From NCBI RefSeq assembly GCF_009602705.1, contig NZ_VSWH01000001.1, positions 124,001-188,000 of the forward strand: 64,000 bases of DNA, in the 5' to 3' direction. Numbering within the stretch: the first letter of the stretch is position 1; every line of letters begins with the position of its first letter. Position numbers and translations under genes: made by a program. This document shows, one piece after another, positions 25,922 to 34,548 of this stretch. Below the pieces are notes generated by a model. That model saw nothing but the letters and a program-made list of their open reading frames with translations. It ran no database searches and had not been told where the DNA came from. This DNA is from Chryseobacterium vaccae. Its GTDB lineage: Bacteria > Bacteroidota > Bacteroidia > Flavobacteriales > Weeksellaceae.

Positions 25922-26738
25922 AGTAGATTTAAAACAATTATTCAATGGGTTACAGCAACAGATGTCTGCCCAACTAAATACAAACAGAGAGTTTATTGAC
26001 CATCCAGGTTCTAAAGGAGATGCTTTAGAAAATGCTTGGATAGATTGGTTGCGAAAATATTTGCCCAACAGATATTGTGTTGACAAAGCAATAGTAATAG
26101 ACCACCAAGGCAATACGAGCCAACAAATGGATATTGTTATTTACGATAATTGGTTTACTCCGTTTATTTTTACTCAAAACGGATTTCATTATATTCCGGC
26201 AGAAGGAGTATATGCAGTTTTTGAAGTTAAACCTGATATACAAGGTAATGTGGGAGAAAGAACCTACATCGAATATGCGGGAGAAAAAATAGAAAGTGTA
26301 AGAGTACTAAAAAGAGAAGCTGCAAGCTTCATCAATGGTGGTACAAAATTCACTCCTCGCCCTTTAACAAAAATTGTTGGGGGGATTCTTTGTAGCACTA
26401 ATGGTTTTACCCATAAGAATAATGATACCATTGAAAAGCACATCAAAGCATTAGATAATCTACAGAGTATTGATTTAGGTTGCATTGCTGATTATGGCAG
26501 CTTTTATATAGATTATAATCCAAATGCAGAAATTACAATAGTTGGTCAAGATGCATATTTAGAGTTTTATGCAAATCGAAAATTTAATAAAATGAAATTT
26601 AGCGATGCAAGTCATTCATTTGTTACTTTTTTTATGCAATTAACACGCTATTTACAGCAAGCTATAGGCACCATTCCTGCAATAAATTTGAATGCTTATT
26701 TGAAAAACATTGGTGAAGAAGTTGATGAACAGATATAG
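25914..26738 (+). CDS. PD-(D/E)XK nuclease-like protein (DUF6602 type), candidate CBASS effector
   Basis: The 274-residue protein matches the DUF6602 pattern: GSKGDALENAWIDWL, DIVIYDNWFTPF, and PAEGVYAVFEVKPD. These supply Glu39, Asp73 and Glu104-x-Lys106, an arrangement of the PD-(D/E)XK nuclease fold. It overlaps cap3 by 8 bp (ATGAGTAA), the only gene in the operon that could act as effector. I recognise no SAVED, TIR or phospholipase domain, so how it would sense a cyclic nucleotide is unclear. ATG 25914 is preferred over an upstream TTG-type frame extension at 25875. A hairpin follows the gene. Confidence 0.72.
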   Translation: MSKVDLKQLFNGLQQQMSAQLNTNREFIDHPGSKGDALENAWIDWLRKYLPNRYCVDKAIVIDHQGNTSQQMDIVIYDNWFTPFIFTQNGFHYIPAEGVYAVFEVKPDIQGNVGERTYIEYAGEKIESVRVLKREAASFINGGTKFTPRPLTKIVGGILCSTNGFTHKNNDTIEKHIKALDNLQSIDLGCIADYGSFYIDYNPNAEITIVGQDAYLEFYANRKFNKMKFSDASHSFVTFFMQLTRYLQQAIGTIPAINLNAYLKNIGEEVDEQI

Positions 26739-26788
26739 ATACTAAATTTTAATATCTTGTACTCTATTGACTTAATTTATTAAGAGAA

Positions 26789-26820
26789 TACCCCAAGGCT
26801 TGCCTCGGGGTAGTTTATTT
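26789..26820 (+). terminator. Terminator of the CBASS operon
   Basis: TACCCCAAGGC (26789-26799) pairs with GCCTCGGGGTA (26802-26812) with one mismatch and a TT loop, followed by a T-rich tract. Confidence 0.8.
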
Positions 26821-26917
26821 TCGTCTAAAGAGAATACTTCGCAGATTCATTATAGGTCGAAAGAAAATAAATTTTGTAAAATGATGATTTTTTATCACAG
26901 AAACATAATTCCTTAAT

Positions 26918-28121
26918 TGAATTAGTCAATACTTAATCTGACAGTTATAATCAAATTAAATAACTTTAAAACAGATTAAGTATTATGACAACACAACAAA
27001 AGATTATCAAAAACAAGTTAGGCGTACTTGAATTAGCACAACATTTAGGAAACGTATCCAAAGCCTGTAAGGTGATGGGCTATTCCCGAGACAGTTTTTA
27101 TAGATTTAAAGAATTGTATGAGCAAGGAGGTGAATTAGCATTACAGGAAATCTCCAGAAGAAAGCCAGTATTAAAGAATCGTGTAGATGAAGTCATTGAA
27201 AAAGCTGTTGTTGATATAGCTATTGAAAACCCTGCTTTGGGGCAGCTTAGAGTAAGTAATGAACTTAAAAAGAAAGGTTTCATTGTATCACCAGGTGGAG
27301 TCAGAAGTATTTGGTTAAGACACGATCTACATACGTTTAAACTAAGATTGAAAGCCCTAGAAGCCAAATCTGCTCAAGATGGTGTAGTCCTTACTGAATC
27401 TCAACTTTCAGCACTAGAAAGGGCTAAGGAAGAGAAAAAAGCTCATGGAGAAATTGAAACTCATCATCCTGGATATTTAGGAGCTCAAGACACTTATTAC
27501 GTAGGCAATATCAAAGGAGTTGGACATATTTATCAACAAACTTTTATTGATACATATTCAAAGGTAGTATTTGCAAAGCTATATGACCGTAAAAATGCTC
27601 TTATTGCTGCTGACATGCTTAATGATCAGGTAGTCCCTTTCTTTGAGCAGCAGGAACTTCGTTTACTCAGAATTTTAACAGACCGAGGAACGGAATACTG
27701 TGGAATAAGAGAACAGCATGAATACCAGCTCTATTTGGCCATTGAAGATATCGATCATACGAAGACCAAGGCTAAAAGCCCTCAGACCAATGGTATTTGT
27801 GAACGTTTTCACAGGACGATACAGGACGAGTTTTATGCCATAGCTTTCAGAAAGAAAATTTACAGAAGTATTGAAGAACTGCAATTAGACCTGAACAGCT
27901 GGTTGTCGTATTACAACAATGAAAGAACGCATACAGGAAAACATTGTTACGGTAAAACACCGATGCAGACGTTTCTAGATAGTAAAACTATTGCAAAAGA
28001 GAAATTATTGGAAACTCTTGCAGAGGAACAAAAAATCCTTACTTTTGGAAGTAAGGATAATATTGGATAACTGACAATTATTTTTAACCCCTAACTGTCA
28101 GATAAAGTCGTGGCTATTACA
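26918..28121 (+). mobile_element. IS481-type insertion sequence, copy 2 (inverted relative to copy 1)
   Basis: This 1204-bp element has the same ends and the same transposase as 19622-20825 but lies in the opposite orientation. It is flanked by its own 7-bp duplication CCTTAAT (26911-26917 and 28122-28128). It lies 180 bp after the CBASS effector gene. Confidence 0.92.
26985..28070 (+). CDS. IS481 family transposase
   Basis: The 361-residue protein is identical to the transposase at 19673-20758, with the DDE triad intact (GAQDTYYVG, LTDRGTEYCG, GICERFHRT). The identity of the two copies points to recent transposition. The ATG is preceded by about 67 bp of IS end, which contains the inner word ATCTGACAG. 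Confidence 0.93.
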   Translation: MTTQQKIIKNKLGVLELAQHLGNVSKACKVMGYSRDSFYRFKELYEQGGELALQEISRRKPVLKNRVDEVIEKAVVDIAIENPALGQLRVSNELKKKGFIVSPGGVRSIWLRHDLHTFKLRLKALEAKSAQDGVVLTESQLSALERAKEEKKAHGEIETHHPGYLGAQDTYYVGNIKGVGHIYQQTFIDTYSKVVFAKLYDRKNALIAADMLNDQVVPFFEQQELRLLRILTDRGTEYCGIREQHEYQLYLAIEDIDHTKTKAKSPQTNGICERFHRTIQDEFYAIAFRKKIYRSIEELQLDLNSWLSYYNNERTHTGKHCYGKTPMQTFLDSKTIAKEKLLETLAEEQKILTFGSKDNIG

Positions 28122-28298
28122 CCTTAATCAAATTCCTGATAAACTTATTCCTTCAGCCCTCGTTAATCTTACTATTGTATTATATATAGTTATTGTTTCC
28201 CTCTAGGATCTCTCGAATTGAGAATAAATTAATTTTCTTAACTCTTTAAATAACTGTCGGTTTAAGAAATTATATAAAGTTTATTTTGAATGATAAAC

Positions 28299-30197
28299 TC
28301 ACTTTATTTTTCCAAGTATTTTATCTTTCATTTCTTTTCCATGTATCTCAATCTCTGTCAAAGTCCATTTTTGCTGGCGAAGCATGATTTTTTGTTTCAA
28401 ACTTTCGTATGATTTTGTAGTTAGAAAGAATGTTCTTTTCCCTTCTGGGGGTAAATTCCAAAGTCGTGAATTTGTTTTATTACTTATTAAACATAAATTC
28501 CCAAAATTATCTACATCCCTTTGCTCTATTATATCAAGCCCTTCCAAAGGTCTTTGAGGATAATAATGCTCAACAGAGCTTCTGAAAGTAAATTTGAAAT
28601 TTTCATCAGGTTGCTCTTCCCAAAGTAAAAAGTCGAGATAGTTGAACACAAAGTTTTCAACGGTTGTACCTTGGTCAAGTTTGTTTAAATCAATATCATT
28701 TTCAGTGTTTTGAGTTTCACCAGAATTCGAATATATTATTTCAAAATACTCCTTAGGGGAATTGGCTAAATAACGGTCATATAAAAACGATTTAGCTAGA
28801 GTTCTTAGATATGTTGTGTAGTTTTCAGTTGTTAATTCATTGTTTTCAAATGCAAATTTTAATGTTGCATTTAACCAATGCTTATAGACAAGAGTAGGTG
28901 TTGAAACATGAAACATAGCTAAAAGCATTAAAATTATCTTATTATTAGCGTCTTCATTTTGTTCTTCAACGCCAAAAGAATTCACATAACTTACTTTATT
29001 TCCATTATACCATTTTAATCTTTTTAAACTCCAATTATCTGTCCCATTTAAAAACTCTCTTTTGATAACATAATTATCAAATAAAAATTTACATTTAAGT
29101 AGATTAAAGACAAATGTTTTTACAAAAGTCGCTTTATTCGTTTCGTTTAGTAACGTATCATCAAATATATCTAAAAGACGTTTATCATCAAGCGGAATAT
29201 CGGATTTCTGCTGAATTCTTAAAACGTGTAATAAAAAGTTTGGAAAATTGATTACAGAATTAAATCTATCAGGATTATCGCTGTCCTGTTCATTTTTATT
29301 TTGGAATGATTTTTTACCTTTTATAATATCAAAAGCTGATAGATTGTGATTGTCTGAATTATTTTCATTATCAACATTATTGAGTTTGGAAATTAAATCA
29401 TCAAAAGATTGTACTTCAAATTTGTTCCAATCATTATTTCCAAAAATTTGATTTCTTTCAGCAACATTAAAACCATATTGAACATATTTTTCCATGTTAG
29501 AACACGCTTCCCAAACCTGACCAAATATTTTCGTTTCAGTTTTGTTTTGGGAAATAATTTCTAACAGCTTTGCTTTTAGCACTTCATGCTTTTCAAGTTG
29601 TTCACCTCTACTATTCATTATTTCAAAATAATGATTCAAGTCAGTGTCAGCAGGAACAGGGACACGGAGTATCAAAACCCTTTCAAATAAATAATCGCAA
29701 AATTGTTGAGTCTTTTCACTCGGGACAATTCTGGTTAAAATCTTAAGGCAATCTTCGTAGGCAAATTTTATTTCATAATTAAAATTTTGCTTAACAGAAT
29801 TTTTTCCTTCGTAAACATTTTGCAATGTTTTAGTAGATGTTATTCGACTGTCAAACATCAAATTTAACTTAAACCAAGAAATATCACTTGAAATATTTAG
29901 TTTTTCCTGATTGTTTTTTAAAGTTGATAAAAGTATAGTCAATGTTGTTAATCGTTGTTGGCCGTCAATAGTTTCATAGATTAAACCTTTGCTTTCGTCT
30001 TTTCTTTCATAAACAACTAATGTCCCTATGTAGTAATCTTTATTGGGATTTTTTTCAGCATAATCTGCAATATCTTGAATGAGTTGTGTAATTTCTTTTT
30101 CCCCCCAAGCATAATTTCTTTGATAAATTGGAATACTATAATAGCTGTCTTGATTTAAAAGCTGTCTGATGCTTAAAGGTGTTAAATTAGTTGACAT
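28299..30197 (-). CDS. DUF262-DUF1524 protein (GmrSD-like)
   Basis: The 632-residue protein has an N-terminal DUF262 domain (SIPIYQRNYAW near residue 22 and TIDGQQRLTTLTILLS near 77), the ParB-like NTPase fold of GmrS, and a C-terminal DUF1524 HNH-type nuclease domain (VEHYYPQRPLEG near 548, then NFGNLCLISNKTNSRLWN). GmrSD enzymes are type IV restriction systems that cut modified phage DNA. Its start overlaps the stop of the upstream DUF262 gene by 11 bp, so the two are expressed together. Target modification unknown. Confidence 0.85.
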   Translation of the reverse strand: MSTNLTPLSIRQLLNQDSYYSIPIYQRNYAWGEKEITQLIQDIADYAEKNPNKDYYIGTLVVYERKDESKGLIYETIDGQQRLTTLTILLSTLKNNQEKLNISSDISWFKLNLMFDSRITSTKTLQNVYEGKNSVKQNFNYEIKFAYEDCLKILTRIVPSEKTQQFCDYLFERVLILRVPVPADTDLNHYFEIMNSRGEQLEKHEVLKAKLLEIISQNKTETKIFGQVWEACSNMEKYVQYGFNVAERNQIFGNNDWNKFEVQSFDDLISKLNNVDNENNSDNHNLSAFDIIKGKKSFQNKNEQDSDNPDRFNSVINFPNFLLHVLRIQQKSDIPLDDKRLLDIFDDTLLNETNKATFVKTFVFNLLKCKFLFDNYVIKREFLNGTDNWSLKRLKWYNGNKVSYVNSFGVEEQNEDANNKIILMLLAMFHVSTPTLVYKHWLNATLKFAFENNELTTENYTTYLRTLAKSFLYDRYLANSPKEYFEIIYSNSGETQNTENDIDLNKLDQGTTVENFVFNYLDFLLWEEQPDENFKFTFRSSVEHYYPQRPLEGLDIIEQRDVDNFGNLCLISNKTNSRLWNLPPEGKRTFFLTTKSYESLKQKIMLRQQKWTLTEIEIHGKEMKDKILGKIK

Positions 30198-31521
30198 ATT
30201 TTAATTTCTCAAAATGTTTAAAAATTATTTCTGTTTTGGTCGAATCGTTTTTCTCAATCGGTTTAACACTGTAGTTCATAATGTTTTTAGGTTCCAGTGA
30301 TTCTCTAATTGCTTTGAAAAGATTATCTTCTAATGCGTGGTTATCAATTGAAGCAATTTGAACAGCCTGTAATTTCATTCTGACTGAATAAGCCCAAACA
30401 AAAATTTTATTAATTACTAATTCAATATCATTAATTCCAAATTTATCAATGTAATAAATTAAAGCACAGTCAAATAATGTGCGTACATAACCATCTCCAG
30501 TTCTATATCTTCCTTCATATGTTGTTAAAATTTCATTTATTGTTTTAAAATTTTGAAATTTTTCTGTGTCCAATTTATCGGTATTTGAAATGATATTATT
30601 GTAATAAATAATCATTTCAAAAAAACGTTTTCCATTAATTATAACTTGATCCAATTGAAAGGGAAAATCCGCTTTACTTAAATCAATATTTCTTTGGTAA
30701 TTTTTATTGTATTCTTCAGTAAAAAAATGCCCAATGCGATATAATCGATTGTATGGAAAATCCGTTTTGTTTTCAAGGGAGATCCCTTTAAAAACATCAA
30801 CCTCTTCTTTAGTGAAATACCTTGCAGAATATCCTTTTGACCAATTTCTAATTCTAAATAAATAGTTTTCAAATAAATCCGCAAGTTTTCTTGAATCCAT
30901 TTCTTCCCAAGCTTTGACAACATTTAGCTTTTCGGTTGTAGAAATGTTCTGCATTTCTCTTAAATGAAATGCTTTTAACAAATCGTGTGGTTCTAAATCT
31001 TTTCCTCTTGAGTTTTGAGAATCAAAAAATTGAAATGCTTCCGAAATATCATCTAACTCGATTTGAACCAATTCACACTTTTCAAAAAAAAATCTGATTG
31101 AATAAATATCGAATTGCCTTATCCTTCTTGATATTTCTCTGTAATTATTTTGAATATTGAAAAGAGTTATGTCGTTTTGAAATTTAATACTTAGAATTTT
31201 TAATTTTTCAAAATCAATAGATTTTAGTTGTTTATCATTTTGAATTTCATTCTTAAATTTTTCATAAATAGCATAAGCTATCAAACTTAAGCTTATCGTC
31301 CGTTGCTGACCATCTACAATATTTGAAATGTTATTTTCCTTATGAATGACCAATGTTCCTAAACGATAGGAAGATTTCTTTTTATGAGTAATAATATCAT
31401 CAATTAGTTGATTGACATTCTTTAAAGTCCATTTGTAAGGTCTTTGATATTCTGGAATATCTAAACTGTTATTTGTAATCAAGTCTTTAACAGTTATGAT
31501 ATGAGGTTGTAATTTTTTCAA
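30187..31521 (-). CDS. DUF262 protein, partner of the DUF262-DUF1524 gene
   Basis: The 444-residue protein has the DUF262 signatures DIPEYQRPYKW (about residue 20) and IVDGQQRTISLSLIAY (about 67), then SQNSRGKDLEPHDLLKA, which is typical of the same domain. It lacks an HNH/DUF1524 motif. It is the first gene of a two-gene operon, overlapping the second by 11 bp. Two unequal DUF262 proteins in tandem suggest a heteromeric NTPase-nuclease complex. The role in defence is inferred from family and setting. Confidence 0.82.
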   Translation of the reverse strand: MKKLQPHIITVKDLITNNSLDIPEYQRPYKWTLKNVNQLIDDIITHKKKSSYRLGTLVIHKENNISNIVDGQQRTISLSLIAYAIYEKFKNEIQNDKQLKSIDFEKLKILSIKFQNDITLFNIQNNYREISRRIRQFDIYSIRFFFEKCELVQIELDDISEAFQFFDSQNSRGKDLEPHDLLKAFHLREMQNISTTEKLNVVKAWEEMDSRKLADLFENYLFRIRNWSKGYSARYFTKEEVDVFKGISLENKTDFPYNRLYRIGHFFTEEYNKNYQRNIDLSKADFPFQLDQVIINGKRFFEMIIYYNNIISNTDKLDTEKFQNFKTINEILTTYEGRYRTGDGYVRTLFDCALIYYIDKFGINDIELVINKIFVWAYSVRMKLQAVQIASIDNHALEDNLFKAIRESLEPKNIMNYSVKPIEKNDSTKTEIIFKHFEKLKYVN

Positions 31522-31687
31522 TTCAAATTTTTGTTTTGTGTAAATGCTGCATTTTCTGCTAGCAATTTCATAGGTTATTGTTGTTAATTTTTGTCAATTA
31601 TTATATGCTTACATCAAGGAATATCCTTCATTTTGCCAAGATATTTTTGTAAAATCATTTTTTCTCACCAATATATTTATAACATTA

Positions 31688-33229
31688 TCAAAACTCCTCA
31701 GCTATGGTTTTCTTGATATAAATTTCTGCTTTACCATTTCTATTGTCAATTAGTAGATGGGTAGATTTCTCAAATCCAATTTTAATTTTTTCAATATCTC
31801 TGAGTAGAAGTTCTTTATTTGAAATTAAAGCCTCGGACTTATTTAGTTCGCTAATTATTTTCTCACCATTTGCAATAATCTCATTTTTATTAAAAAAACT
31901 ATTCTGCTTAAAAATTTCAATATTCATAACTATTTTTGACCTTAATTTTGAATTTATAAATTCAATATCATCAAAAATACTATCATCCATATTGAAGACA
32001 GAAATTGCTGTATATAATTCTTTAATTTTTCCAATTCTATTTGAGTCTGGTTCTCTATCGGATAGATTCATTTTAAGTTCAAGAAGTTTTGAAAGCTGGT
32101 ATAAATGTTCTGCTTTCAAACAAATATCAACATAGAAAAAATACTTACAATCAATTAGTTTATTTGTTAGTTTATTAGTTTTTTCAATTGAATTTTCGCT
32201 TAATTTTTGAACGGAATTTAATCCTTTTTCTAATGCAGAATCTTTATATAAATTGTTAAACTTATCGTTTATAATCGATAATAACCTTCCAGTTTTTTGC
32301 TTAACAGAAAGTTTCATCCTTTCTAATGCATGAGTGTCTTCAATAGTTGTAACTATATCATAATTATCATCTTGGGTGGTTTCATCAAGAGATTTATCAA
32401 GAGATTTATTAATTGCTTGTTCAGCATTAAGTAAATATTCATAACGTATAGTGGATAAAGTGTACTTTAAACTATCGATTGCCATATAATCTTCTATTGT
32501 AAAGTAAGATCTTTTATTAAGTTCTGAAATTTTAAAGTTAATATATCGCAGTTTGGCTAATCTTTCATTATGTTGTAGTGAAATTAAATTATTTATGCTT
32601 TCGTTTATAGAATTTAATTGCTTGTTTAATCCATTAAAGTAATACTGTCCCGTAATCATTGACGCAAATTGGAAAGCTAAAATTGGCGTAAAAACGGCTA
32701 TATTTGCATTAACAAAGCCCGCGTGGTTAGCAAATTTTGAACCATTTATAGTTATAGAACTTAATGTTCCGTTTCCATAAGTCATCAAACTATTTATACT
32801 TGCTGTAGCTGTGTAAAGCCCACTTGTAGAATACATAGTAGACGAAGCCATAGCTGATGTACCAGCAAATTGTGAAAACAAAAATTCAGCTTTCTTTGAA
32901 GAATTTAGAGATATCCAATTTTCGTCAATCTCAAAGTTATTGTTCAACTTAAAACTAATAACACCTGAAATATTACTTAATTGTATTTTTGAGATGGGTT
33001 CAAGTAATGTTGAGGAAGTTTCGTTGTTCTTCTCTAAACATTTTGAGATATTTTCTAGTTTGTAATTTGTTTCGTTGTGACTTGTTAATAACTTGACTAT
33101 ATCGGCTGAACTATTATCACCTTTAAAGTTGATTTCATTAATCATTTCATGGATTGAATCAATTCCTAATATTTTTTGTATCCAATTTCTCATTACATCT
33201 ATTAAATTATTCTTATTATTTTCTCTCAA
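31688..33229 (-). CDS. Unrecognised 513-residue protein with a predicted membrane segment
   Basis: I do not recognise this protein. Residues 1-110 are polar and partly helical. Residues about 125-170 are rich in Ser, Ala, Thr and Gly (for example SAMASSTMYSTSGLYTATAS). A hydrophobic helix follows (IAVFTPILAFQFASMITG, about 181-198). The rest is long and helical with coiled-coil character (NKQLNSINESINNL, KLTNKLIDCKYF). No catalytic motif is visible. It stands between the HNH and DUF262 genes with gaps of about 120 and 165 bp, so it is probably its own transcription unit. A membrane-acting immune protein is a guess. Confidence 0.6.
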   Translation of the reverse strand: MRENNKNNLIDVMRNWIQKILGIDSIHEMINEINFKGDNSSADIVKLLTSHNETNYKLENISKCLEKNNETSSTLLEPISKIQLSNISGVISFKLNNNFEIDENWISLNSSKKAEFLFSQFAGTSAMASSTMYSTSGLYTATASINSLMTYGNGTLSSITINGSKFANHAGFVNANIAVFTPILAFQFASMITGQYYFNGLNKQLNSINESINNLISLQHNERLAKLRYINFKISELNKRSYFTIEDYMAIDSLKYTLSTIRYEYLLNAEQAINKSLDKSLDETTQDDNYDIVTTIEDTHALERMKLSVKQKTGRLLSIINDKFNNLYKDSALEKGLNSVQKLSENSIEKTNKLTNKLIDCKYFFYVDICLKAEHLYQLSKLLELKMNLSDREPDSNRIGKIKELYTAISVFNMDDSIFDDIEFINSKLRSKIVMNIEIFKQNSFFNKNEIIANGEKIISELNKSEALISNKELLLRDIEKIKIGFEKSTHLLIDNRNGKAEIYIKKTIAEEF

Positions 33230-33349
33230 GAATTATTAAAACATCATACAACATTTTTTTGGTCTCAGTGTGATTCTTTATAAACTCAATTTCCTATAAT
33301 TTTTTAAATAAAAATTAATCAAAAAAATCGTCATAATATAAAGCTCCTG

Positions 33350-34429
33350 TTACTCGATTTTAACTTTACTAATAAATATTTTTTTTTCGTCTATAATAAA
33401 TTTGAAATGTTTTTCAGTATTTTCAGTTAATTGAGCTTTACCATAATGCAGTTGCCTGTGGTGATTGGCACAAACAGTCATTAAGTTTGTTACACTTAGA
33501 ACGCCTGTTTTTATTGTTGAAACAGGTTCAACGTGATGGGTTTCTATATAAGTATCTCCATTTGCTTTTATAAATGAATTTGTAGGATTTCCTAATGCTT
33601 CACAAATTGAGCATTTATAATTGTTTAACTTTTTTACTTTGTTAGAAATTGCTCCCCGTTCAATATAATTTGAAATTCGTTGTTTAATTTCTGGTTGTTG
33701 ACCTTTCATCTTTTTTTCGAGCTTTTCAATTTCTTTAAGTGTGTCAGCAGTTATAATTCCTACAATGCTAATGAAATCTTCCAAATCAAATTCTTCTTTT
33801 GCCAATTTCTCAAGAAGCGGAAATTTTTCAACAAAAAATTTTAGTTTCTTGTTTTTTGCATTCAATGATAGAGCAAGTTTAATTAGGTTATAAACATTGT
33901 CAGAATTAAGATAATTAAATCCTTGTTGAGATATTTTTTTTCCTTTTGGTAAAAGATTATTGCTTTGAACAATCTCATTATTAATTACGATAGGATTTTG
34001 GAAAAAGATTATATTTTCAGGAAATGCTTTGATATTTCCACTGTCATATTTTTTATAAAGTTTATTTTCTGGTGTTCTTTTAAACCACTCTCCAAAAAGT
34101 GGAAACCCATAAAAACCAATGATTGTTTTACGATTACTATTTTTATAATCACTGCTAGTAAAAAATACTACTTGCACATTTCTTGAATTTTTGATGTCGG
34201 GTGCTCTATTGAACATTGGTGTATAACCAATATAATAACCATCCTCTTCCGTTGGAAACTTGTCGTGTCCGAAATTTAAACTTTCGTGCATATGAGCATT
34301 GTCTTTTACATAATCATACTTGGATCTCTTTAAATCCTCAATGGATGGATCGTCTTCCCACTTATTACTATTCCACGAAATAGATGCAAGTATTCCGTAA
34401 TTTATAATTGTCGTTTGATCAATATACAT
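33350..34429 (-). CDS. HNH endonuclease
   Basis: The 359-residue protein has an unknown N-terminal domain (about 1-230) and a C-terminal McrA-type HNH domain: CSICEALG (first zinc Cys pair), THHVEPVSTIKTG (catalytic His), TNLMTVCANHHRQLHYG (Asn, Cys, His-His). Such proteins often restrict modified or foreign DNA. It has gaps of about 120 bp to both neighbours and could be a single-gene system or an accessory of the Zorya operon upstream. Confidence 0.8.
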   Translation of the reverse strand: MYIDQTTIINYGILASISWNSNKWEDDPSIEDLKRSKYDYVKDNAHMHESLNFGHDKFPTEEDGYYIGYTPMFNRAPDIKNSRNVQVVFFTSSDYKNSNRKTIIGFYGFPLFGEWFKRTPENKLYKKYDSGNIKAFPENIIFFQNPIVINNEIVQSNNLLPKGKKISQQGFNYLNSDNVYNLIKLALSLNAKNKKLKFFVEKFPLLEKLAKEEFDLEDFISIVGIITADTLKEIEKLEKKMKGQQPEIKQRISNYIERGAISNKVKKLNNYKCSICEALGNPTNSFIKANGDTYIETHHVEPVSTIKTGVLSVTNLMTVCANHHRQLHYGKAQLTENTEKHFKFIIDEKKIFISKVKIE

Positions 34430-34548
34430 TTGATTAAATATTTTGAAAAATTAAGAGCCTTATAATTATTATACGTGACAGTTATTAACTTGATAAAGTT
34501 AATATAAAATACAAATTTTATCAGAAGAAAACTTATCAAAATAGCCAG

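Noticed and set aside
19622..28121. Composite transposon moved as one unit
   Set aside because: Each IS copy has its own intact 7-bp duplication, and the outer ends do not share one.
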